From positions 1,860,001 to 1,924,000 of the forward strand of contig NZ_NEVM01000001.1 of the NCBI RefSeq assembly GCF_002261225.1: 64,000 nt of DNA, written 5' to 3'. The stretch's first letter is position 1. Each line of letters starts with the position of its first letter. Made by a program: the position numbers and the translations under genes. Under the pieces are notes generated by a model. It ran no database searches, was not told the DNA's origin, and saw only the letters and a program-made list of their open reading frames with translations. This document shows positions 43,411 through 53,442 of this stretch, piece after piece. Source of the stretch: Bordetella genomosp. 10 (GTDB taxonomy: Bacteria > Pseudomonadota > Gammaproteobacteria > Burkholderiales > Burkholderiaceae_B).

Positions 43411-44003
43411 TGGAGCCGCTTTACCAGGACGGGAACGGCCCGCTGCATCGCCTGCCGGCCTGGCTCAAGCTGGGCGGGCTGGCGCTGGCCGGCTCCGTCC
43501 TGTTCCTGGTGCATCGCCTGGACGCGCTGGCCGTGGCATTCGCGCTGGCCGCGCTGATCCTGGCGTCGACCGGCGCGCGGCCGGCGGTGGTATGGCGCCA
43601 TGCGCGCGGCATGCTGCTGATCCTGGCGGTGCTGGCCGCTTTCACGTTTTATTTCAACGGCGCCGCGGCGGCCGCCGAAATGGCGCTGCGCGTGGCCGCG
43701 CTGGTCGCCCTGGCGCTGGCCGTGACGATGAGCACCCGCACGGCCGCCCTCGTCGAGGTGTGCGAGCGGGTCTTGCGGCCGCTGGAGAAACTGGGCCTGG
43801 TCGATGCCGGCCGCGCCGCGCTGGCGCTGGCGCTGGCCTTGCGCTTCGTGCCCGAGATCTGGCGCAATTACCAGGAGATCCGCGAGGCCCAGGCGGCGCG
43901 CGGCCTGGGCAGCCATCCGCTGGCGGTGGTGGTGCCCTTGCTGGTGCGCACGCTCAAGCGCGCCGACGAGGTGGCCGACGCGATCGACGCGCGCGATGGC
44001 TAG
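43407..44003 (+). CDS. bioN: BioN, biotin ECF transporter transmembrane coupling protein
   Basis: A 198-residue EcfT-type membrane protein. About four or five helices are visible, and the cytoplasmic coupling motif appears as EIREAQAARGLG (an AxxARG pattern that contacts the ATPase grooves). The ATG at 43407 overlaps the bioM TGA; a TTG two codons earlier or the next ATG are alternatives. Confidence 0.9.
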   Translation: MMEPLYQDGNGPLHRLPAWLKLGGLALAGSVLFLVHRLDALAVAFALAALILASTGARPAVVWRHARGMLLILAVLAAFTFYFNGAAAAAEMALRVAALVALALAVTMSTRTAALVEVCERVLRPLEKLGLVDAGRAALALALALRFVPEIWRNYQEIREAQAARGLGSHPLAVVVPLLVRTLKRADEVADAIDARDG

Positions 44004-44128
44004 GGCCGTGTCCCGAGGCTGCCCGCATGGACCGCGCGCATCGCGCTTCGGACTTGCGGGCCGGCGCGATGGCCCCACGCCGCCACGCGGTTCTTATCTT
44101 ATTCATTCAGAGGGAAGGGGAGTTTCCT

Positions 44129-44683
44129 ATGCGCACCCGTAATACCGTATCCGTCGCCCTGTTCGCGGCCCTGCTGGTCGTGCTCAGCCTGGTGCCGCCG
44201 ATTCCGATGCCCGGCGTGCCGGTCCCCGTGACGCTGCAATTGCTGGGCGTGGTGCTGGCCGGCTGCATGCTGGGGCCGGTGCGCGGCGCGCTGGCCGTGC
44301 TGCTCTATCTGGTGCTGGCGGCCATCGGCCTGCCGGTCCTGCCGGGCGGGCGCGGCGGCCTGGGGGTGTTTTACGGCCCGACCGGCGGCTTCCTGGTCGG
44401 CATGCTGGTCGGCGCGGCGGTCTGCGGCGGGCTGGCGCGGCTGATGGCGCCGACCGCCGACAACCCCTTCGTGAGCGTGGTCGGCAATTTCCTGGCGGCC
44501 CTGGCCTGCGTGGCCGTCGTCTATGCCATCGGCACGCCGTGGCTGGCGGCGGTGACCGGCATCGACAACGGCAAGGCGATGCTGGGCATGTTGCCCTTCG
44601 TGCCGGTCGACGTCGCCAAGGCGGGGGTGGGCGCGCTGGTGGCTTACCGCGTCCAGCGCGTCTGGCCCATGCAGGGCCGCTGA
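44129..44683 (+). CDS. bioY: BioY, biotin-specific S component of the ECF transporter
   Basis: A 184-residue six-helix membrane protein that binds biotin. Family features include PPIPMPGVPVPVTLQLLGVVLAGCMLGP at about residues 21-48, LYLVLAAIGLPVLPGGRGGLGVFYGPTGGFLVG, and the closing MLPFVPVDVAKAGVGALVAYRV. The ATG at 44129 has AGGGGAG upstream; the long frame before it is a shadow of bioN. The 125-base gap after bioN has no clear terminator and might hold a separate promoter (TTATCTTATTCATTC near 44095). Confidence 0.93.
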   Translation: MRTRNTVSVALFAALLVVLSLVPPIPMPGVPVPVTLQLLGVVLAGCMLGPVRGALAVLLYLVLAAIGLPVLPGGRGGLGVFYGPTGGFLVGMLVGAAVCGGLARLMAPTADNPFVSVVGNFLAALACVAVVYAIGTPWLAAVTGIDNGKAMLGMLPFVPVDVAKAGVGALVAYRVQRVWPMQGR

Positions 44684-44690
44684 ACGGGGC

Positions 44691-44731
44691 GCCCGGGCCT
44701 GCCTTCCCGGGCCCTTCCTTATCCCTATAAT
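44691..44731 (+). promoter_or_regulatory. Weak terminator then promoter between bioY and the ABC cluster
   Basis: GCCCGGG (44691-44697) pairs with CCCGGGC (44706-44712) but is followed only by CCTTCCTTA, so it is a weak terminator for bioY. A perfect TATAAT at 44726-44731 follows and could be the -10 for the binding-protein gene at 44810, giving a leader of about 70 bases; CTTCCC at 44703-44708 would be a poor -35. Confidence 0.4.
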
Positions 44732-44809
44732 GCGTTCTTTTCCCTGGCATTGCGCTACAGGGAGCGGCCGTGTCGGCCGGATCTTTCCCTCTGGCGGAGA
44801 CAATAGAAG

Positions 44810-45976
44810 ATGATCCGTATCAAGCATGTGCGCCAGGCCACGCTGGCCGCGCTGGTCATGGTCCTGCCCTGGGCCGCCCAGGCCCAGGTGAAAGTGGGCG
44901 TGACGGTGTCCAGCACCGGCCCGGCGGCGTCGCTGGGCATTCCCGAACGCAATACCGTGGACCTGCTGCCCAGGGAGGTGGCGGGGCAGAAGATCGAGTG
45001 GATCGTCCTGGACGACGCCACCGACCTGACGCAGGCGGTCAAGAACATGCGCAAGCTGGTCAGCGAGGACAAGGCCGACGTCGTCATCGGCAGCTCCGCC
45101 ACGCCCGGCTCCATCGCCATGGTCGACGTCGCCGCGGAAACCGGCACGCCCATGATCAGCGTGGCGGCCAGCGCGAAGATCGTCGAGCCCGTCGACGACA
45201 AGCGCAAGTGGGCCTTCAAGACGCCGCAGAACGATGCCCTGATGGCGGAGGCGCTGGCCGACGCCATGGTCAAGGCCAAGGTCAGGACGCTGGGTTTCAT
45301 CGGCTTCGCCGACGCATACGGCGAAAGCTGGCTGGACGAGACGAAGAAGGCGGCCGGGGCGAAAGGCATCAAGCTGGTCGGCGCGGAAAAATACGGCCGC
45401 ACCGACACCAGCGTCACCGGCCAGGTCCTCAAGCTGATGGCCGCGCGGCCGGACGCCATCCTGATCGCGGGCTCCGGCACGCCGGCGGCCTTGCCGCAGA
45501 AGGAACTGCGCGCCCGCAACTACGGCGGCCTCATCTACCAGACCCACGGCGTGGCCAACGGCGATTTCCTGCGCGTGTGCGGCAAGGACTGCGAAGGCAT
45601 GATCCTGCCCGCGGGCCCGCTGCTGGTGGCCGCGCAATTGCCGGACGACAATCCGGTCAAGAAGTCGGCCCAGGCCTATATCGACGCCTACGAGAAAGTC
45701 CACGGCGCGGGATCGGTCAGCACCTTCGGCGGCCATATGTGGGACGCCGGCCAACTGGTCGTGGCCGCGCTGCCGGTTGCCCTCAAGACCGGCGCGCAGC
45801 CCGGCACGCCGGCGTTCCGCAAGGCGCTGCGCGACGCGCTGGAAAACGTCAGGGAGCTGGCGGTTTCGCAAGGCGTCTTCAACATGAGTCCCACGGACCA
45901 CGCCGGTTTCGACCAGCGCGCCCGGGTCATGGTGAAGGTGCAGGGCGGCAAGTGGGTGTATCAACCGGGGCTTTGA
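44810..45976 (+). CDS. Branched-chain amino acid-type ABC transporter substrate-binding protein
   Basis: A 388-residue periplasmic binding protein of the LivJ/type I fold. A signal peptide ends near residue 26 (PWAAQAQ), followed by [21 protein letters not shown] and the family segments [29 protein letters not shown] and [10 protein letters not shown]. The binding pocket cannot be assigned to a substrate; such proteins in betaproteobacteria often bind aromatic acids or other carboxylates rather than leucine. The TGA overlaps the permease gene start, and four transporter genes follow. Confidence 0.9.
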   Translation: MIRIKHVRQATLAALVMVLPWAAQAQVKVGVTVSSTGPAASLGIPERNTVDLLPREVAGQKIEWIVLDDATDLTQAVKNMRKLVSEDKADVVIGSSATPGSIAMVDVAAETGTPMISVAASAKIVEPVDDKRKWAFKTPQNDALMAEALADAMVKAKVRTLGFIGFADAYGESWLDETKKAAGAKGIKLVGAEKYGRTDTSVTGQVLKLMAARPDAILIAGSGTPAALPQKELRARNYGGLIYQTHGVANGDFLRVCGKDCEGMILPAGPLLVAAQLPDDNPVKKSAQAYIDAYEKVHGAGSVSTFGGHMWDAGQLVVAALPVALKTGAQPGTPAFRKALRDALENVRELAVSQGVFNMSPTDHAGFDQRARVMVKVQGGKWVYQPGL

Positions 45977-47013
45977 TGGATTCCTCGATAGCGCTCATCC
46001 TGCTGCAGGATGGCCTGGTCAACGGCGCCATCTATGCCCTGCTGGGCATGGCGCTGGTGCTGGTGTTCGCGGTCACCCGCGTCATCTTCATTCCGCAGGG
46101 CGAGTTCGTGACCTTCGGCGCGCTGACCCTGGCCATGCTGGTGGACGGCAAGGTTCCCGGCACCGTCCACCTGCTGGTCCTGCTGGGCGCGCTGGTGTTT
46201 CTGCAGGAACTGGTCCGCGCCTTGCGCGGCGGCCAGTGGCGCGCGCTGCCGCGCGCCTTGCTGGCCTGCGTCGCGCTGCCCGCGGTCCTGTTCTGGGCGA
46301 CGCGGCGGCTGGCGAGCCCGGACACGCCGCTGTGGGTGGACATGCTGCTGACCCTGCTGCTCATCGTGCCCATGGGCGGCATGATCCATCGCATCGTCTA
46401 TCGCCCCCTGGCCGAGGCGAGCGTGCTGGTGCTGCTGATCACCTCGGTGGCGGTGCATTTCGTGCTGGTCGGCCTGGGCCTGGTGTTCTTCGGCGCCGAG
46501 GGCTGGCGCACGCCGGCCTTCATCGACGGCCAGGTGGACCTGGGCCTGACGTCCTGGTCGGCGCAGAGCCTGTTCGTCATCGGCACCGCGGCGGTGCTGA
46601 TCGCCGCGCTGTGGCTGTTCTTCGGCAAGACCCTGTACGGCCGCGCCCTGCGCGCGACGGCCGTGAACCGGCGCGGCGCGCGGCTGGTGGGCATCAGCAG
46701 CGACATGTCGGGCGGCCTGACCTTCACGCTGGCGGCCCTGCTGGGCGCGGTCTCGGGCATCCTGATCGCGCCGGTCACCACCATCTATTACGACACCGGT
46801 TTCCTGATCGGCCTGAAGGGCTTCGTCGGCGCCATCATCGGCGCGCTGGCCAGCTATCCGGCCGCCGCCGCCGGCGCGCTCTTCGTGGGCCTGCTGGAAA
46901 GTTTTTCGTCTTTCTGGGCGAGCGCCTACAAGGAAGTCATCGTGTTCACGCTGATCATCCCGGTGCTGCTCTGGCTGTCGCTGCGCGCCGGGCCCGCGCA
47001 CGACGAAGAGTGA
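45976..47013 (+). CDS. livH: LivH-type ABC permease
   Basis: A 345-residue membrane permease. The N-terminus [36 protein letters not shown] and the coupling segment [20 protein letters not shown] are those of LivH. Residues about 65-130 are longer than in the typical LivH of about 300 residues and seem to add hydrophobic stretches. The start overlaps the binding-protein stop (TGATG). A 13-base gap leads to the LivM-LivG fusion. Confidence 0.92.
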   Translation: MDSSIALILLQDGLVNGAIYALLGMALVLVFAVTRVIFIPQGEFVTFGALTLAMLVDGKVPGTVHLLVLLGALVFLQELVRALRGGQWRALPRALLACVALPAVLFWATRRLASPDTPLWVDMLLTLLLIVPMGGMIHRIVYRPLAEASVLVLLITSVAVHFVLVGLGLVFFGAEGWRTPAFIDGQVDLGLTSWSAQSLFVIGTAAVLIAALWLFFGKTLYGRALRATAVNRRGARLVGISSDMSGGLTFTLAALLGAVSGILIAPVTTIYYDTGFLIGLKGFVGAIIGALASYPAAAAGALFVGLLESFSSFWASAYKEVIVFTLIIPVLLWLSLRAGPAHDEE

Positions 47014-47026
47014 GCCGGTCCCTCTC

Positions 47027-48859
47027 ATGAAAAACCGCTTGCCCCTGATCGTCGTCCTGCTGGTCCTGGCCGCGCTGCCCTTGCTGCCCGCGACGCCGGA
47101 GTTCTGGATCACCCAGCTCAACTACATCGGCCTGGCCAGCCTGGTCGTGCTGGGCCTGGTGCTGCTGACCGGCGTGGCCGGCCTGACCTCGTTCGGCCAG
47201 GCCGCCTTCGTCGGCATCGGCGCCTATGCCACCGCCTGGCTCAGCACCGCCATGGCCTGGTCGCCCTGGCTGACCCTGCCGGCGGCCCTGCTGGCGACGG
47301 CGCTGATCGCCTACGTGCTGGGCGCCATCACGCTGCGGCTGTCCGGCCACTATCTGCCCCTGGGCACCATCGCCTGGTGCCTCGCCCTGTTCTATCTCTA
47401 CGGCAACGTCGACGTGCTGGGGCGCTACGACGGCATCGCCGGCGTGCCGGCGCTGGATTTCCTGGGGCTGTCGCTGTCCAGCGGACGGCATATGTACTAC
47501 CTGATCTGGGGGCTGGCGCTGCTGGCCGTCTGGGGCACGCGCAACCTGCTCGATTCGCGGCCGGGGCGCGCCATCCGGGCCCTGCGCAGCGGCGCCGGCA
47601 TGGCCGAGTCGATGGGCGTGAACACCAACGGCTACAAGGTGGCCGTCTTCGTCTACGCGGCGCTGCTGGCCTGCGTGTCGGGCTGGCTGTACGCGCACAT
47701 GCAGCGCGCCGTCAGCCCCAGTCCCTTCGGCCTGAACTACGGCATCGAATACCTGTTCATGGCGGTGGTGGGCGGCGCGGCGCACGTGTGGGGCGCGGTG
47801 CTGGGCTCGGGCATCATCCTGGTGCTGAAGGACCAGATCCAGAACTGGCTGCCGCGCCTGCTGAACGCCACCGGCAATTTCGAGCTGATCGTCTTCGGCG
47901 TCCTGCTGATCCTGATGCTGCAATATGCCCGCGACGGCGTCTGGCCCATCCTGGCGAACGCCTGGACGCGCCTGATGCCGGGCGATCCCGCGCGCCGGCG
48001 CCCGCCGCCGCCGGCCGCGGCGCCGCTGGGCCAGCGCGAAAAAGCGCCGGCCGGCACGCTGGTGCTGGAAGTGGACGCCATCCGCAAGACGTTCGGCGGC
48101 CTGGTGGCGGTGAACGACATCTCCTTCAAGGTGCGCGCCGGCGAGATCGTCGGCCTGATCGGCCCGAACGGGGCCGGCAAGAGCACGACCTTCAACCTGA
48201 TCACCGGCGTGCTGCGGCCCACCGGCGGCAAGGTCGGCTTCATGGGCGAGCGGCTGGACACCCTGTCGGCGCGCGAGATCGCCCGGCGCGGTGTCGGCCG
48301 CACCTTCCAGCACGTGCAACTGCTGCCCGGCATGACGGTGCTGGAGAACGTGGCGCTGGGCGCGCACCTGCGTACCGGCGGCGGCATCTGGTCGGGCGTC
48401 CTGCGCACCGACCGCGCCGGCGAGGCCCGGCTGCTGCACGAGGCCGCGGCGCAATTGCAGCGGGTGGGGCTGGGCGACTATCTCTACGAGCAGGCGGGCA
48501 ACCTGGCCCTGGGCCAGCAGCGCATCCTGGAAATCGCGCGCGCCCTGGCCGGCGATCCCACGCTGCTGCTGCTGGACGAGCCGGCCGCCGGCTTGCGCTA
48601 CAAGGAAAAGCAGGCGCTGGCCGAGGTGCTGGAGCAATTGCGCGCCGAGGGCATGAGCATCCTGCTGGTGGAACACGACATGGATTTCGTCATGCGGCTG
48701 ACCAACCACCTGGTGGTGATGGATTTCGGCACCAAGCTGGCCGAAGGGCCGCCGGCCGAGGTGCGCGCCAATCCGGCCGTGCTGGAAGCCTACCTGGGCG
48801 GCGTGGACGACGAGCTGGACCTCGCGCCGGCGGCGGCGCTGCAGGGAGGGCAGGGATGA
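47027..48859 (+). CDS. LivM-LivG fusion: ABC permease joined to its ATPase
   Basis: A 610-residue protein. Residues 1 to about 315 are a LivM-type permease ([38 protein letters not shown]). A Pro/Arg/Ala linker of about 30 residues ([13 protein letters not shown]) follows. Residues about 345-610 are a LivG-type ATPase with Walker [26 protein letters not shown], signature [16 protein letters not shown], Walker [12 protein letters not shown] and switch His in [10 protein letters not shown]. The signature has ALGQQ in place of the usual SYGQQ. There is no stop or shift between the parts. Similar fusions are known in this ABC family. Confidence 0.93.
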   Translation: MKNRLPLIVVLLVLAALPLLPATPEFWITQLNYIGLASLVVLGLVLLTGVAGLTSFGQAAFVGIGAYATAWLSTAMAWSPWLTLPAALLATALIAYVLGAITLRLSGHYLPLGTIAWCLALFYLYGNVDVLGRYDGIAGVPALDFLGLSLSSGRHMYYLIWGLALLAVWGTRNLLDSRPGRAIRALRSGAGMAESMGVNTNGYKVAVFVYAALLACVSGWLYAHMQRAVSPSPFGLNYGIEYLFMAVVGGAAHVWGAVLGSGIILVLKDQIQNWLPRLLNATGNFELIVFGVLLILMLQYARDGVWPILANAWTRLMPGDPARRRPPPPAAAPLGQREKAPAGTLVLEVDAIRKTFGGLVAVNDISFKVRAGEIVGLIGPNGAGKSTTFNLITGVLRPTGGKVGFMGERLDTLSAREIARRGVGRTFQHVQLLPGMTVLENVALGAHLRTGGGIWSGVLRTDRAGEARLLHEAAAQLQRVGLGDYLYEQAGNLALGQQRILEIARALAGDPTLLLLDEPAAGLRYKEKQALAEVLEQLRAEGMSILLVEHDMDFVMRLTNHLVVMDFGTKLAEGPPAEVRANPAVLEAYLGGVDDELDLAPAAALQGGQG

Positions 48860-49611
48860 GCGCCCCGGAATTGCTGCGCATCGACGGCCTGTCCGCGCGC
48901 TACGGCAAGGTGGCCGCCTTGGGCGCCACCTCGCTGTCGGTGGCGGCGGGCAGCATCGTCACGGTGATCGGCGCCAACGGCGCCGGCAAGTCGACGCTGC
49001 TCAACGCCATCATGGGCGCCTTGCCCGCCACCGGCCGCGCCGTGGGGGCCGTGCGCTACGGCGGCGAGGACGTGTCGGCCTGGCCCGTCGAGCGCCGGGT
49101 CGGCGCCGGCATGTCGCTGGTGCCGGAAAAGCGCGAGCTGTTCGCCACCATGTCCGTCGAGGACAACCTGCTGCTGGGCGGCTTTCGCCGCTACCGCGCG
49201 CGCGAGGCCGGCTGGCGCGACACCCTGGCCGAGGTCTACGACCTGTTTCCGCGCCTGCGCGAACGGCGCACGCAGCAGGCCGGCACGCTGTCCGGCGGCG
49301 AGCGCCAGATGCTGGCGGTGGGCCGGGCCTTGATGGCGCGGCCGCGCCTGCTGATGCTGGACGAACCCAGCCTCGGCCTGGCGCCGCGCATCGTGCGGGA
49401 AATCTTCCACATCATCGCGCGCCTGCGGCAGGGCGGGGTGGCCATCCTGCTGGTGGAGCAGAACGCCCGCGCCGCCTTGCAGGTGGCCGACCATGGCTAC
49501 GTGCTGGAAACCGGCGAAGTGGTGCTGGCCGGCCCGGCCCGCGAACTGGCCGGCAATCCGCGCGTGGTGGAAAGCTACCTCGGCCTGGGCGGCAAGCCGG
49601 ACCAGGACTAG
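48856..49611 (+). CDS. livF: LivF-type ABC ATPase
   Basis: A 251-residue ATPase, the second of the transporter. Walker [30 protein letters not shown], signature [15 protein letters not shown], Walker [14 protein letters not shown] and switch ILLVEQNA are all in place. The start overlaps the fusion gene stop as ATGA. It completes a set of one binding protein, two permease domains and two ATPase domains. No terminator follows before the HAD gene 144 bases on. Confidence 0.93.
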   Translation: MSAPELLRIDGLSARYGKVAALGATSLSVAAGSIVTVIGANGAGKSTLLNAIMGALPATGRAVGAVRYGGEDVSAWPVERRVGAGMSLVPEKRELFATMSVEDNLLLGGFRRYRAREAGWRDTLAEVYDLFPRLRERRTQQAGTLSGGERQMLAVGRALMARPRLLMLDEPSLGLAPRIVREIFHIIARLRQGGVAILLVEQNARAALQVADHGYVLETGEVVLAGPARELAGNPRVVESYLGLGGKPDQD

Positions 49612-49755
49612 CCTCGCGCGTCGCGCCGGGTCCGTCCGTCGCGGTCCGCGAGGGCGCGGCGGCGGCCCGGTATGATGACTGCCTCCCTGGCCCGCCGGTC
49701 AGTTTCTTGTGGGCCGCGCGGCCGTATGCTGGGTTCTACCTGTGAGGAGACAGTC

Positions 49756-50484
49756 ATGCAGAACGAAGACGCGGCCGGCGCGCCGGTCAAGGCGCTGGTT
49801 TTCGATACCTTCGGCACGGTCGTGAACTGGCGCGACAGCGTCATCCACGAGTTGCGCGACCTGGGCCGGCGCAAGGGCCTGGACGCCGACTGGGTGGCCA
49901 TGGCCGACGCCTGGCGGGCAGGATACGCGCCAGGCATGGATACCGTGCGCCAGGGCAAGCGCCCCTGGACCAGCGTGGACGTGTTGCATCGCGAACGCCT
50001 GGAGGTCCTGCTCGATCAATTCCAGGTGCAGGGGCTGACGGAAGCGGAGAAAGACCACCTGAACCGCGTCTGGCATCGCCTGGACCCCTGGCCCGACAGC
50101 GTCGCCGGCCTGCGGCGGCTGAAGAGCAAGTACATCATCTCGACCTTTTCCAACGGCAGCGTGCCCTGCCTGGTGAACATGGCCAAGCACGGCGGCCTGC
50201 CGTGGGATTGCGTGTTTTCCTCCGACATCGTCCAGCATTACAAGCCGGACCCCGAGATGTACCAGGGCGTGGCCCGCTTCCTCGGCCTGCCGACCTCGCA
50301 GGTGATGGTGGTGGCGGCGCACAACAACGACCTGCGCCATGCGCGCGCGAACGGCCTGCGCACGGGCTACATCCACCGGCCCACCGAATACGGCCCCAAC
50401 CAGTCCAAGGACTTGCGGGCGGAGGAAACATGGGACCGGATCGCCTCGGACATCGGGGATTTCGCGAGCCAGATGGGGGTGTGA
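49756..50484 (+). CDS. Type II haloacid dehalogenase-like hydrolase (HAD superfamily)
   Basis: A 242-residue HAD hydrolase of the L-2-haloacid dehalogenase group. The nucleophile is Asp17 in LVFDTFGTVVNWRDS; motif II is ISTFSNGS; motif III Lys in YKPDPEMYQG; and motif IV VVAAHNNDLRHARANG, all typical of the type II group. The start at 49756 follows GAGGAG; the open frame upstream is unlikely coding. It might remove halide from 2-haloacids, but many homologues act on other substrates. It is the first gene after the Liv transporter, on the same strand. Confidence 0.88.
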   Translation: MQNEDAAGAPVKALVFDTFGTVVNWRDSVIHELRDLGRRKGLDADWVAMADAWRAGYAPGMDTVRQGKRPWTSVDVLHRERLEVLLDQFQVQGLTEAEKDHLNRVWHRLDPWPDSVAGLRRLKSKYIISTFSNGSVPCLVNMAKHGGLPWDCVFSSDIVQHYKPDPEMYQGVARFLGLPTSQVMVVAAHNNDLRHARANGLRTGYIHRPTEYGPNQSKDLRAEETWDRIASDIGDFASQMGV

Positions 50485-50674
50485 TCCGTTTTGCCCGGTG
50501 GTGCAAGCGGATGCCGTTGGCGGCCGGTTGACGAGTAGACGTTGCAGCGCACCATCGAAACGGGGGAAACGCCGCTTTCTCGAAAATTCAATGCCGGGCG
50601 GCGGCCGGCTGGGTAAGCTGTTCGAGTCGGCCGCCGAAGCGCGGCGCCGTGTTTTCGCTATCCGGAGATTCGCC

Positions 50675-51463
50675 ATGATGAAGCATGAACTGAAAATTTC
50701 CTCAATGCAGGACAAGGTCTCCGAGGCGGAGTGGGAAGCCCGCGTCGACCTGGCCGCCTGTTATCGCCTGGTGGCGCACTATGGGATGTCGGACATGGTG
50801 GCCAACCACATTTCGCTGCGCGTGCCGGGGGAGGACGGCTCCTTCCTCATCAACGCCTATGGCTTGCTGTACGAGGAAATCACCGCCTCCAGCCTGCTGA
50901 AGATCGATCACGAGGGCAATATCCTCAGCAAGCCCGACTTCGGTCCGCACCTGTCGTACGGCGTCAATCGCGCCGGCTTCGTCATCCACAGCGCCATCCA
51001 CGAGGCGCGTCCCGAAGTCGATTGCGTCATCCACACGCATAGCTGGCCCGGCATGGCGGTGTCTTCGCTGGACTGCGGCCTGCTGCCGCTGAACCAGACG
51101 GCGATGCGCTTTCTGAAGATCGGCTATCACGATTACGAAGGCGTGGTGCTGGACCTCAGCGAGAAGGAATCGCTGTGCCGCGATCTCGGCCAGAACGAGG
51201 CGCTGATCCTGCGCAACCACGGCCTGCTGACCGTGGGCCGCACCATCGGCGAGGCCTTCAACTGGATGCACCGGCTGGAGCTGTCCTGCCGCGCGCAACT
51301 GGCCGCCATGGCCTGCAACGCCCCGCTGCGCTACGTCTCCAAGGAAGTGCAGGAGGCCACCTACAAGCAGTACCAGCCGGGCACCCGCCGTCCCTACGGC
51401 CAGATGGAATGGCCGGCCCTGCTGCGCCTGATGGATCGCCTGGATCCGTCCTACCGCACCTGA
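50675..51463 (+). CDS. Class II aldolase/adducin family protein
   Basis: A 262-residue class II aldolase-fold protein. The metal-binding histidines are His120 and His122 in VIHTHSWPGMAV and His182 in LRNHGLLTVG. The N-terminal part matches ACYRLVAHYGMSDMVANHISLRVP. The start is ATGATG at 50675, with GGAG nine bases upstream. The 190-base gap before it holds no evident gene. Substrate unknown; family members include fuculose-phosphate aldolase and decarboxylases. It lies between a HAD hydrolase and an amidohydrolase, suggesting a shared breakdown route. Confidence 0.9.
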   Translation: MMKHELKISSMQDKVSEAEWEARVDLAACYRLVAHYGMSDMVANHISLRVPGEDGSFLINAYGLLYEEITASSLLKIDHEGNILSKPDFGPHLSYGVNRAGFVIHSAIHEARPEVDCVIHTHSWPGMAVSSLDCGLLPLNQTAMRFLKIGYHDYEGVVLDLSEKESLCRDLGQNEALILRNHGLLTVGRTIGEAFNWMHRLELSCRAQLAAMACNAPLRYVSKEVQEATYKQYQPGTRRPYGQMEWPALLRLMDRLDPSYRT

Positions 51464-51604
51464 TCCGCCGCGCCTGGCCTGCCGAGCCCGGCTCCCGGGC
51501 TTGTCCATCGCGCGGCGGCAATGCCCGCGCCGATCCGCTCCGCGCCCGCCCGCGCGCGAGCGGATCGATTCCATCGACCGAATCCCCTTCCCGTGAGTAC
51601 CACG

Positions 51605-52498
51605 ATGACCCGTGCCTGTTTGCCTCCCCACGCCGATGTCACGCCGCCGAGCTTTGCCGCGCCGGCCGGCGCATGCGATTGCCATGCCCACGTTTTCGGC
51701 CCCTATGCGGAATTCCCCCTGGACGAGGACCGCAGCTACACGCCGCCGGAAAACGGCGCCGAGCGCTTCATCCAGCACCTGGACAGGCTGGGCCTGTCGC
51801 GCGGCGTGCTGGTGACCGCCAGCGCCCAGGGGGATGACAATCGCAACGTGGTGGCGGCGCTGCGCGCCTATCCGGATCGCCTGCGGGCGGTGGCGGTGGT
51901 GCGCGCCGGCATCGGCGATGCCGAGCTGGACGCCCTGACCGAGGCCGGCGTGCGCGGCGCGCGCTTCAACCTGTACAAGCACGAAGGCAAGGCGGTCTAT
52001 CGCAACGGCGTGGGCCTGGCCGATTTCGAGGCGCTGGCGCCGCGCCTGAAGGAACGCGGCTGGCATGCGCAGATCTGGGTGCACGCGCCGGACTTGCCGG
52101 AGCTGTCCTCGACGCTGCTCAAGCCAGGCATCGATCTGGTGGTCGATCACATGGGACGCATGAACACCGCGCGCGGCGTGGAGGATACGGGGTTCCGCTA
52201 CCTGTGCGAACTGCTGCGCGCCGGCCGGGCCTGGGCCAAGATTTCCGGCGCCGACCGCAACACGGCCAGCGGGCCGCCCTATGCGGACATCACGCCCTTC
52301 GCGCAAGCCTTGCTGCGCGCGAATCCGCGACAGGTGGTCTGGGGCACCGATTGGCCGCACATCAATTACTACGAAGCGGCGAAGGTGCCCGACGACGGCG
52401 CGCTGCTGAACCTGCTGGGGGAATGGCTGGCGGACGAGAATGCGCGGCGGCAGGTGCTGGTGGACAATCCGGCGCGGCTGTACGGTTTCAGCGGCTGA
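51605..52498 (+). CDS. Amidohydrolase family protein, LigI/2-pyrone-4,6-dicarboxylate lactonase-like
   Basis: A 297-residue TIM-barrel hydrolase. The HxH motif is in ACDCHAHVFGPYAEFPL, typical of the COG3618 group including LigI, and the catalytic Asp is in VVWGTDWPHINYYEA. Other conserved segments are GVLVTASAQGDDNRNVVAAL and VVDHMGRMN. A GTG at 51593 would add four residues and cannot be excluded. LigI opens a pyrone lactone in protocatechuate 4,5-cleavage; here only the family is supported. It is convergent with the LysR gene, three bases apart. Confidence 0.87.
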   Translation: MTRACLPPHADVTPPSFAAPAGACDCHAHVFGPYAEFPLDEDRSYTPPENGAERFIQHLDRLGLSRGVLVTASAQGDDNRNVVAALRAYPDRLRAVAVVRAGIGDAELDALTEAGVRGARFNLYKHEGKAVYRNGVGLADFEALAPRLKERGWHAQIWVHAPDLPELSSTLLKPGIDLVVDHMGRMNTARGVEDTGFRYLCELLRAGRAWAKISGADRNTASGPPYADITPFAQALLRANPRQVVWGTDWPHINYYEAAKVPDDGALLNLLGEWLADENARRQVLVDNPARLYGFSG

Positions 52499-52501
52499 TT
52501 T

Positions 52502-53416
52502 TCAGCCGCGGGGATGCTCCTGGCCGGCGCCATGCGCGGTGGCCAGGAATTCGAAGAGATCGCCCGCGGCCGGCCGCAGTTGCTGGCGGTCGCGCGCGCA
52601 CAGGTAGAACTGGCGCGCCGCCCAGTCGTCCTTCAGGGCGATCTTCACCAGGCCGAGCAGGCTCAGGTAGGTATCCGCGATGGGCTCGGGCATGATGGCG
52701 ATGCCCAGGCCCTCGCGCACCATGCGGCAGCGGGCTTCGTAGTTGGCGACCTGGATCTTCACGTTCAAGGGACCGCTCAGCGTGGGGCCGGCCAGCTCCA
52801 TGAAGGCCTCGAAGGAATGGCGCGGGAAGTAGCCGAGGAAGTCGTAGGCCCGCGCCTCGTCCAGGTGCAGGGCGGCGGCCCGCGCCAGGGGATGGCCCTG
52901 CGGCAGGACGAGGACGACGCGGTCGTTGCGATAGGGCAGGGAAAGAACGCCCGGCGCCGGCCCGCTGGCGTGGTAGATGCCGAGGTCGACTTCCTGGTCC
53001 GACACCATGCGCGGGATGTCGCCGCTATAGGCCTCCACCAGGTCGACGCGGGAGCGCGGAACCTGGCGCTGGAAGTGGGCGATGTCGATGGGCAGGAATT
53101 CGATGATGGCCGAGCGGTTGGCGGCCAGGCGGATCTTGGGGATGCCGTCCGGCGAGAACTCCTCGCACATGTCCTCCAGCGTGCGGACGCTCTGAAGAAT
53201 GGCGCGGGCCTTGTGATAGAGCGCGGCGCCTGCGGGCGTCGGCTCGACGCCGCGGTTGTGGCGCAGGAGCAGGGCGGTGCCCACCTGGCGTTCCAGTTCG
53301 GCGATGCGTTTGCTGGCGGCGGAGGTGACGAGGTTTTCGCGCTCGCCGGCCTTGGAGAGACTGCGCTCCTCGATGGCGGCGACCAGCATCTGCAGGGCGG
53401 ACAGGTCGATTTTCAT
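52502..53416 (-). CDS. LysR-family transcriptional regulator
   Basis: A 304-residue regulator. The N-terminal winged helix is SALQMLVAAIEERSLSKAGERENLVTSAASKRIAELE at about residues 6-42, and the effector-binding domain follows from about 90. It differs slightly from the common LysR start (LSKAGERENL where AAxxLxxS is usual). It lies downstream of the M81 peptidase on the same strand and convergent with the amidohydrolase, so it could control either cluster. An inverted repeat lies 27-46 bases before its start. Confidence 0.9.
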   Translation of the reverse strand: MKIDLSALQMLVAAIEERSLSKAGERENLVTSAASKRIAELERQVGTALLLRHNRGVEPTPAGAALYHKARAILQSVRTLEDMCEEFSPDGIPKIRLAANRSAIIEFLPIDIAHFQRQVPRSRVDLVEAYSGDIPRMVSDQEVDLGIYHASGPAPGVLSLPYRNDRVVLVLPQGHPLARAAALHLDEARAYDFLGYFPRHSFEAFMELAGPTLSGPLNVKIQVANYEARCRMVREGLGIAIMPEPIADTYLSLLGLVKIALKDDWAARQFYLCARDRQQLRPAAGDLFEFLATAHGAGQEHPRG

Positions 53417-53442
53417 GCTTCAGCGAGTTTAGAGGAGCCGCT

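Noticed and set aside
44070..44128. Biotin-responsive operator (BioR-like) before bioY
   Set aside because: TTATCTTATTC resembles half of the TTATCTATAA consensus only; no palindromic partner is present.
51485..51501. AGCCCGG-CTC-CCGGGCT stem after the class II aldolase gene as a terminator
   Set aside because: No T-run follows it, so termination is not supported; it may be chance in GC-rich sequence.
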